A DNA stretch of 64,000 nt, taken from positions 2,556,290 through 2,620,289 of the forward strand of contig NZ_KZ614144.1 of the NCBI RefSeq assembly GCF_002884445.1, given 5' to 3'. Below are positions 62,222-64,000 of this stretch, in pieces. A program made the translations under genes and the position numbers. Source of the stretch: Paenibacillus castaneae (GTDB taxonomy: Bacteria; Bacillota; Bacilli; Paenibacillales; Paenibacillaceae). Within the stretch, counting starts at the first letter, position 1, and each line of letters begins with the position of its first letter. The notes under the pieces are model-generated. The model saw only the letters and a program-made list of their open reading frames with translations, was not told the origin of the DNA and did not search any database.

Positions 62222-62274
62222 TGGCTCCCCTCAAATCGACGTGTTATAATGACATGTAAATGGGAGGGGAGCCA
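62222..62274 (+). promoter_or_regulatory. 11-bp hairpin that contains the ypfA ribosome site
   Basis: TGGCTCCCCTC (62222-62232) pairs exactly with GAGGGGAGCCA (62264-62274). The 3' arm contains the GGGAGGGG Shine-Dalgarno. Confidence 0.7.
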
Positions 62275-62276
62275 AT

Positions 62277-62930
62277 TTGTTGCCTAAATTAAACCAAATG
62301 CTTTATTATCAAATCGCTTCCTCAGACGAAGAAGAGGCTGCGATTGAATACAAGTCCAGAATTGCTGATGATTTAGAGGACGGATTGCTTATTGAGGTTC
62401 CGATTAATGATAAAAATGGGCGTTACAAACGACTGTTTTTAGGTGACGAGCTTTCTGTTTATTTTATTACAGATGATGGCATTAAAAATTATTTCGATTC
62501 CCATGTAACCGGCTTTAAGGAGGATGGAATCAAATTAGTAAAAATTCGCAAGCCTGATCCAGAGCGAATTACAAAGGTTCAAAGGCGCAGTTTTCTGCGT
62601 GTCCCAGCTGAGCTTGAAATCGCGATTAAATTGCCGAACCAAGCTCGATTTGTATGTTTGACCGACGATATAGGCGGCGGCGGCATTTCATTCTTGTGCG
62701 ATGGGAAATGGCCATTAAGCGCAGAGCAAGTACTGGATTGCTGGTTGTTGGTTCCATTCCGCAATGGAACGCTTGAGCATGTCCCTTTTAAAGCGGAAAT
62801 CGTAAGAGTTGTTGAGCTGGAATCGGGCAGAAAACAAGCGATGATCAAATATGTGAGCATTGTAGATTTCGAGCGTCAAAAGGTGATACGTTATTGCTTT
62901 GAGAAGCAGCTGGAATATCGCAATCGCTGA
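62277..62930 (+). CDS. ypfA: PilZ-domain cyclic-di-GMP receptor YpfA (MotI/DgrA)
   Basis: 217 residues: YcgR-like N-terminal beta domain and C-terminal PilZ domain with the RRSFLR (RxxxR) c-di-GMP motif and DIGGGGISF (the D/N-x-S-x-x-G region). In B. subtilis it binds the flagellar motor as a clutch when c-di-GMP is high. TTG at 62277 (or 62280) with GGGAGGGG, which is locked in a hairpin. Confidence 0.92.
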   Translation: MLPKLNQMLYYQIASSDEEEAAIEYKSRIADDLEDGLLIEVPINDKNGRYKRLFLGDELSVYFITDDGIKNYFDSHVTGFKEDGIKLVKIRKPDPERITKVQRRSFLRVPAELEIAIKLPNQARFVCLTDDIGGGGISFLCDGKWPLSAEQVLDCWLLVPFRNGTLEHVPFKAEIVRVVELESGRKQAMIKYVSIVDFERQKVIRYCFEKQLEYRNR

Positions 62931-62985
62931 ATAAGTTAGCGCGTTTTTTGGTAAACTACCCTGAATTAGGAAAGGGTGGAGCCAA

Positions 62986-63183
62986 GTGACGCGCATATCC
63001 TCTAAAAAATACAAAAACCGCAAACAACTGCTCCAGCAAACAGAGCAAATCAGCAAACTCTTGCGAAAAATCATAACAATCTTGCTTATTTTACTCCTTT
63101 GTTCGCAAGCTTTGCTGCAATTTAATACGGTTAGGCACTGGGTGACGGGGGTGGACGAGTGGGAAGGTACCCACTTGAACTAA
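62986..63183 (+). CDS. ypfB: Small membrane protein YpfB (DUF5359)
   Basis: 65 residues, very basic N-terminal part (RISSKKYKNRKQLLQQ), one helix (IITILLILLLCSQALLQF) and a short outside tail. Position between ypfA and cmk is the same as ypfB. GTG start with AAAGGGTGG. Function unknown. Confidence 0.85.
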   Translation: MTRISSKKYKNRKQLLQQTEQISKLLRKIITILLILLLCSQALLQFNTVRHWVTGVDEWEGTHLN

Positions 63184-63193
63184 CGCCCGGCTT

Positions 63194-63222
63194 TTGCATC
63201 TATGTTTATAGTGTGGTATAAT
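63194..63222 (+). promoter_or_regulatory. Sigma-A-type promoter upstream of cmk
   Basis: TTGCAT (63194-63199), 17-nt spacer, TATAAT (63217-63222). The expected start point is just ahead of a terminator hairpin. Confidence 0.65.
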
Positions 63223-63232
63223 TTTCACGTTC

Positions 63233-63253
63233 GCAGGCAAAGCCTGCTTTTTT
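63233..63253 (+). terminator. Terminator/attenuator between ypfB and cmk
   Basis: GCAGGC (63233-63238), AAA loop, GCCTGC (63242-63247), then six T. Ends the ypfA-ypfB transcript or attenuates cmk. Confidence 0.8.
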
Positions 63254-63324
63254 CTTGAGAGGTTTGTGTCGCATTCTCACTTTCATTCGGCCAACCATCT
63301 CTACTAAAAGGAGGTTGACCGTAC

Positions 63325-64000
63325 GTGATTGATCACGAAGGTGACAGCGATCGCATAAACATTGCAATTGACGGACCAGCAGGTGCGGGCAAGAGCACGG
63401 TTGCGCGAAAGGTTGCCGAGCAGCTTGGGTATGTGTACATCGATACGGGAGCTATGTATCGTGCTGTTACACTCAGCGCACAACGCGCTGGAGTAACGGT
63501 AGAACAGCTGCCAAAGCTAGCACAATTAGCAAGATCACTAATTATTGAATTAGAGCCTAGCGAGCAAGGACAATCCATTTTTATTAATGGAGAAAACGTA
63601 ACATCGCTGATTCGTTCACGCGAGGTAACGCTACAAGTATCACATTTTGCGGCTAATGAGACCGTGCGCGAAGTGCTTGGAACCATGCAACGGAATCTTG
63701 CGGAACGCAAGGGAGTTGTCATGGATGGCCGAGATATCGGTTCACATGTGCTGCCGAATGCAGAACTCAAAATTTTTCTAACCGCTTCCGTTCAGGAACG
63801 AGCATTGCGTCGTTTCCGTGAAATAGCAGACAGTCAGGCTATTACGCTTGAGCAGTTGGAAAAAGAAATTGCCGATCGTGATTACTTGGACGAGCAACGT
63901 GATATTTCGCCGCTAATATGTGCTTCTGATGCTGTTGTTCTGGACAGCACAAGCATGACAATTGATGAAGTAATTGAAGCAATTGTGAAATTAAGCCGAA
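63325..64000 (+). CDS. cmk: Cytidylate kinase (partial, runs off the window)
   Basis: 225 residues visible, lacking only the extreme C-terminus. P-loop DGPAGAGKSTVA, YIDTGAMYRAVT substrate region, VVMDGRDIGSHVLP and the LID-like ERALRR. It phosphorylates CMP and dCMP. GTG at 63325 follows AAAGGAGG with 10-nt spacing and gives a ten-residue extension before the conserved INIAIDGP start. Confidence 0.96.
   Translation, partial: MIDHEGDSDRINIAIDGPAGAGKSTVARKVAEQLGYVYIDTGAMYRAVTLSAQRAGVTVEQLPKLAQLARSLIIELEPSEQGQSIFINGENVTSLIRSREVTLQVSHFAANETVREVLGTMQRNLAERKGVVMDGRDIGSHVLPNAELKIFLTASVQERALRRFREIADSQAITLEQLEKEIADRDYLDEQRDISPLICASDAVVLDSTSMTIDEVIEAIVKLSR

Overview
The window looks like a chromosomal segment from a spore-forming Bacillota, most likely Paenibacillus or a close relative. 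The evidence is a long run of forespore and spore genes (dacF-spoIIA-sigF, spoVA, spmA/B, spoIIM, ypeB), purine-rich Shine-Dalgarno sites, frequent TTG/GTG starts, and a secreted copper-amine-oxidase-N protein typical of that family. Gene order from about 12.5 kb onward follows the Bacillus subtilis block from yqzF to cmk (yqzF-bkd-mciZ-nudF-spoIIM-fur-yqzK-xerD-pupG-pdp-dacF-spoIIA-spoVA-lysA-ppiB-rib-scp-dacB-spm-rluB-res-serA-prsW-ypeB-ypfA-ypfB-cmk). No rRNA, tRNA, transposase, phage module or CRISPR array was seen.

Region 1 (1-12.46 kb) is accessory: the end of a type VII secretion (T7SS) locus. It holds an EssC motor ATPase without the usual FHA domains, two WXG100 proteins, two lipase-fold proteins with helical C-terminal tails, a lipoprotein between them, a copper-amine-oxidase-N protein and a 915-residue secreted protein. 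Lipase plus lipoprotein beside WXG100 partners resembles a T7SS lipase toxin/immunity module with reversed (enzyme-first) domain order. This is the best candidate for a little-described system here.

Region 2 (12.5-25.3 kb) has a CoaD-like gene, the branched-chain 2-oxoacid dehydrogenase operon (lpdV-bkdAA-bkdAB-bkdB) followed by lipB, an M20 peptidase, nudF, spoIIM, fur and ald. Two tiny minus-strand genes lie between them: a Prli42-like membrane miniprotein and an MciZ-like FtsZ inhibitor.

Region 3 (25.3-36.8 kb) covers xerD (with an unusual Thr at the catalytic Lys position), nucleoside salvage (punA, pdp), a Spo0E-like phosphatase, the dacF/spoIIA/sigF operon with a sigma-H-type promoter, a short spoVA operon (AA-AB-AF only), lysA and ppiB.

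Region 4 (36.8-41.6 kb) is the riboflavin operon under an FMN riboswitch. It is interrupted by hairpin repeats and by a 740-bp mosaic of tandem repeats. One element there also occurs upstream of spoIIM.

Region 5 (41.6-53.4 kb) carries scpA/scpB, spore genes ytfI-ytfJ-dacB-spmA-spmB, rluB and the resABCDE cytochrome-c maturation and redox-signalling operon. Region 6 (53.4-64 kb) carries serA, a rhodanese, envelope proteins, a CPBP protease, a deacetylase, mecA, prsW, ypeB without its partner sleB, the c-di-GMP receptor ypfA, ypfB and the start of cmk. Several leaders in this part have Shine-Dalgarno sites or U-tracts built into hairpins.
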